The notes under the pieces are model-generated. The model made no database searches and was not told where the DNA came from. It worked only from the letters and a program-made list of their open reading frames with translations. Positions 62,372 through 64,000 of a DNA stretch of 64,000 nucleotides are shown in pieces; within the stretch, counting starts at the first letter, position 1, and every line of letters begins with the position of its first letter. The stretch spans positions 62,001 through 126,000 of the forward strand of contig NZ_LYCS01000002.1 of assembly GCF_001659985.1 (NCBI RefSeq), in the 5' to 3' direction. The translations under genes were made by a program, and so were the position numbers. The DNA comes from Oceanobacillus sp. Castelsardo (lineage in GTDB: Bacteria; Bacillota; Bacilli; Bacillales; Amphibacillaceae).

Positions 62372-63886
62372 ATGAAAAAAATTATAATGGCAGGTGCAGG
62401 CTTGTTGCTAATATTGACGGGTTGTACAAACGTCACAACAGAACAACAATCTGGAGAACAAACTATGGAATCTGAAGAAATGCAACATGAAGAAAATATG
62501 GATATGAACCATGAGAACATGGAAGGTATGGAAGAACACATGGACCATGATAATATTCCCTCTCTTCAAGCCTCCAAAGGCACTCAGGAGTTAGTAATAC
62601 CACCCCTGCTGGAAAAACAGAAGGACTCAGACTTCGATTATGAGGTGGTCGCACAAGAAGGCACGACGCAATTCTTTGATGGTTCTCTATCCAATACTTA
62701 CGGATATAATGGGAATTTGTTGGGACCGACTTTACAGCTTAATGAGGGTGAGACCGTAAAAATGAAAGTCAGGAATGAGTTAAATGAACCAACAACATTT
62801 CACTGGCATGGTCTTGAAGTACCGGGAAGTGAAGATGGTGGTCCGGGTGATGTAATCCAGCCGGGTGAAAGTAAAGTCGTCACCTTAAAAGCAGATCAGC
62901 CGGCAGCGACATTGTGGTATCACCCACATCCACATGAAATGACTGCTGAACAAGTGTTCAAAGGGCTTGCAGGAATGCTCTATGTGGAGGAGACGGATGA
63001 AGAAGCTCCTGCTTTGCCTCATACTTATGGTGTAGATGATATCCCTCTCATTTTTCAGGATCGTCTCTTTGACGAAAACAAGCAACTGGATTATAAGAAT
63101 CTGATGAACAACGATGGAACAATCGGGGATGTATCGCTCGTTAACGGTACGGTCAATCCGAAACTGACTGTGACAAAACCGCTGATGCGTTTTCGAATCC
63201 TTAACGGTGCGAATGCCCGAAATTACACGTTCCGTTTAAGCAATGATGCCTCATTCACCCAAATTGCTTCGGATGGCGGGTTATTGCGTGAGCCAGTTGG
63301 AACAGATGAGATTACTTTATCCCCATCGGAACGTGCAGAAATCCTAATTGACTTTTCTGCGATGGAATCCGATGAGCCAATTGCCATCACTGATGAGGAA
63401 GGTAATGCCCTATTGCCTTTTGATTTGGAATATGATGGCGAAATGAAAAAGATGGAATCCATATCTTGGCCAGACAACACTACCTTCCTTACAGAAGAAG
63501 AGAAATCCTTGCCAGTTACCAAGGAAATCGAATTGTTTGGAATGATGGATAAGGTCACCATTAACGGCAAGAAATTCGATCCTGACCGGATTGACTTACG
63601 GCAAAAGAAAGGAGTCCCGGAAGTTTGGGAAGTTTATAACAAGCCAGACGAAATGGGGGGAATGATACATCCATTCCATATTCATGGTACTCAGTTCAAA
63701 ATCATATCGCGTGATGGAAGGGAACCAGCTCCGAATGAACAAGGTCTGAAAGATAATGTTCTTATTGAACCGGGCGAACGAGTCAGACTGCTCGTCACCT
63801 TTCCGGAAGAGGGAATCTATATGTACCATTGCCATATTCTAGAGCATGAAGATAACGGTATGATGGGGCAGGTAGAAGTATACTAA
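62372..63886 (+). CDS. Multicopper oxidase lipoprotein (CueO/CopA-like)
   Basis: A 504-aa surface multicopper oxidase. The signal ends in lipobox ILTGC near residue 18. A Met/His/Glu-rich linker (NMDMNHENMEGMEEHMDHDN) follows. The copper ligands sit in TFHWHGLE, LWYHPHPHE, HPFHIHGTQF and the type-1 site HCHILEHEDNGMM. The product likely oxidises cuprous ion or phenolics at the cell surface, for copper tolerance. It has a noticeably higher GC content than the nearby transposon genes, which fits separate acquisition. Confidence 0.9.
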   Translation: MKKIIMAGAGLLLILTGCTNVTTEQQSGEQTMESEEMQHEENMDMNHENMEGMEEHMDHDNIPSLQASKGTQELVIPPLLEKQKDSDFDYEVVAQEGTTQFFDGSLSNTYGYNGNLLGPTLQLNEGETVKMKVRNELNEPTTFHWHGLEVPGSEDGGPGDVIQPGESKVVTLKADQPAATLWYHPHPHEMTAEQVFKGLAGMLYVEETDEEAPALPHTYGVDDIPLIFQDRLFDENKQLDYKNLMNNDGTIGDVSLVNGTVNPKLTVTKPLMRFRILNGANARNYTFRLSNDASFTQIASDGGLLREPVGTDEITLSPSERAEILIDFSAMESDEPIAITDEEGNALLPFDLEYDGEMKKMESISWPDNTTFLTEEEKSLPVTKEIELFGMMDKVTINGKKFDPDRIDLRQKKGVPEVWEVYNKPDEMGGMIHPFHIHGTQFKIISRDGREPAPNEQGLKDNVLIEPGERVRLLVTFPEEGIYMYHCHILEHEDNGMMGQVEVY

Positions 63887-63908
63887 TTTCACGGAATAAA
63901 CATTAAGA

Positions 63909-63950
63909 AGGGCTGTCCGGAATTGTTTTGGATTACGTACAGCCCCTCTC
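63909..63950 (+). terminator. Terminator-like hairpin after the oxidase
   Basis: GGGCTGT (63910-63916) pairs with ACAGCCC (63939-63945), followed by a CT-rich run. Confidence 0.5.
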
Positions 63951-64000
63951 TATTCCATTGACAATTCGCTCTATGACATTGGTTAAAACTGAGGGTGTTT

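Overview
The window is a low-GC chromosomal segment of a Bacillaceae-type Firmicute. The gene order sufC / metNPQ / yusE-yusF-gcvH-yusI / fadNAE follows the Bacillus subtilis chromosome. The glyoxylate shunt, OpuC-type compatible-solute transport, carnitine breakdown genes and the GC-rich repeat family at 32610-32865 point to a halotolerant relative such as Oceanobacillus or Virgibacillus. The species call is inference.

Region by region. 1-11600, mostly minus strand: end of the suf cluster, a SAM-riboswitch-controlled methionine ABC importer, thioredoxin-like and Toprim proteins, glycine cleavage H protein, an ArsC/Spx-like protein, and the fadN-fadA-fadE beta-oxidation operon behind a FadR-like palindrome. 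11780-15630, plus strand: a Zur-boxed zinc island (znuA-znuC-znuB-zur) followed by a pair of fluoride-channel genes. 15700-21020: an SH3 surface protein, a coiled-coil M23 peptidase, aceA-aceB (glyoxylate shunt) and two tandem YhfH-like mini-genes. 21170-24660: liaI-H-F-S-R cell-envelope stress locus. 24837-25125: a 52-bp tandem repeat. 25400-35800: flavin monooxygenase, M42 peptidase, a Bce-type ABC pair, DUF1836 protein, hemolysin III, hypothetical proteins, cupin and MFS exporter. 35859-38450: Mn/Zn ABC importer with MntR-like boxes. 38850-47360: a carnitine-to-glycine-betaine cluster (thioesterase, carnitine dehydrogenase, BKACE-type cleavage enzyme, GbsR-like regulator, an esterase, and a four-gene OpuC transporter). 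It carries a perfect 250-bp tandem duplication at the dehydrogenase/thioesterase junction.

47600-64000 is accessory DNA: a LAGLIDADG endonuclease relic, a cadC-cadA heavy-metal pair, then a Tn7-like transposition module transcribed leftward (tniQ-B, a tnsA-tnsB fusion, a decayed tnsC/tnsB chimera, tnsC, tniQ-A). A cluster of five putative TnsB-binding repeats lies just beyond tniQ-A. No cas genes or CRISPR array are present. To the right lie an unknown 269-aa protein, a zinc-ribbon mini-protein, a decayed small membrane ORF, and a copper-type pair (YdhK-like lipoprotein, multicopper oxidase). The second transposon end was not found, so these may be cargo of an element running past the window.

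How the parts work together: fatty-acid or carnitine breakdown gives acetyl units for the glyoxylate shunt. Carnitine imported by OpuC can be turned into the osmolyte glycine betaine. Zinc, manganese, cadmium and copper are each handled by their own importer, exporter or oxidase with local regulators or operators.
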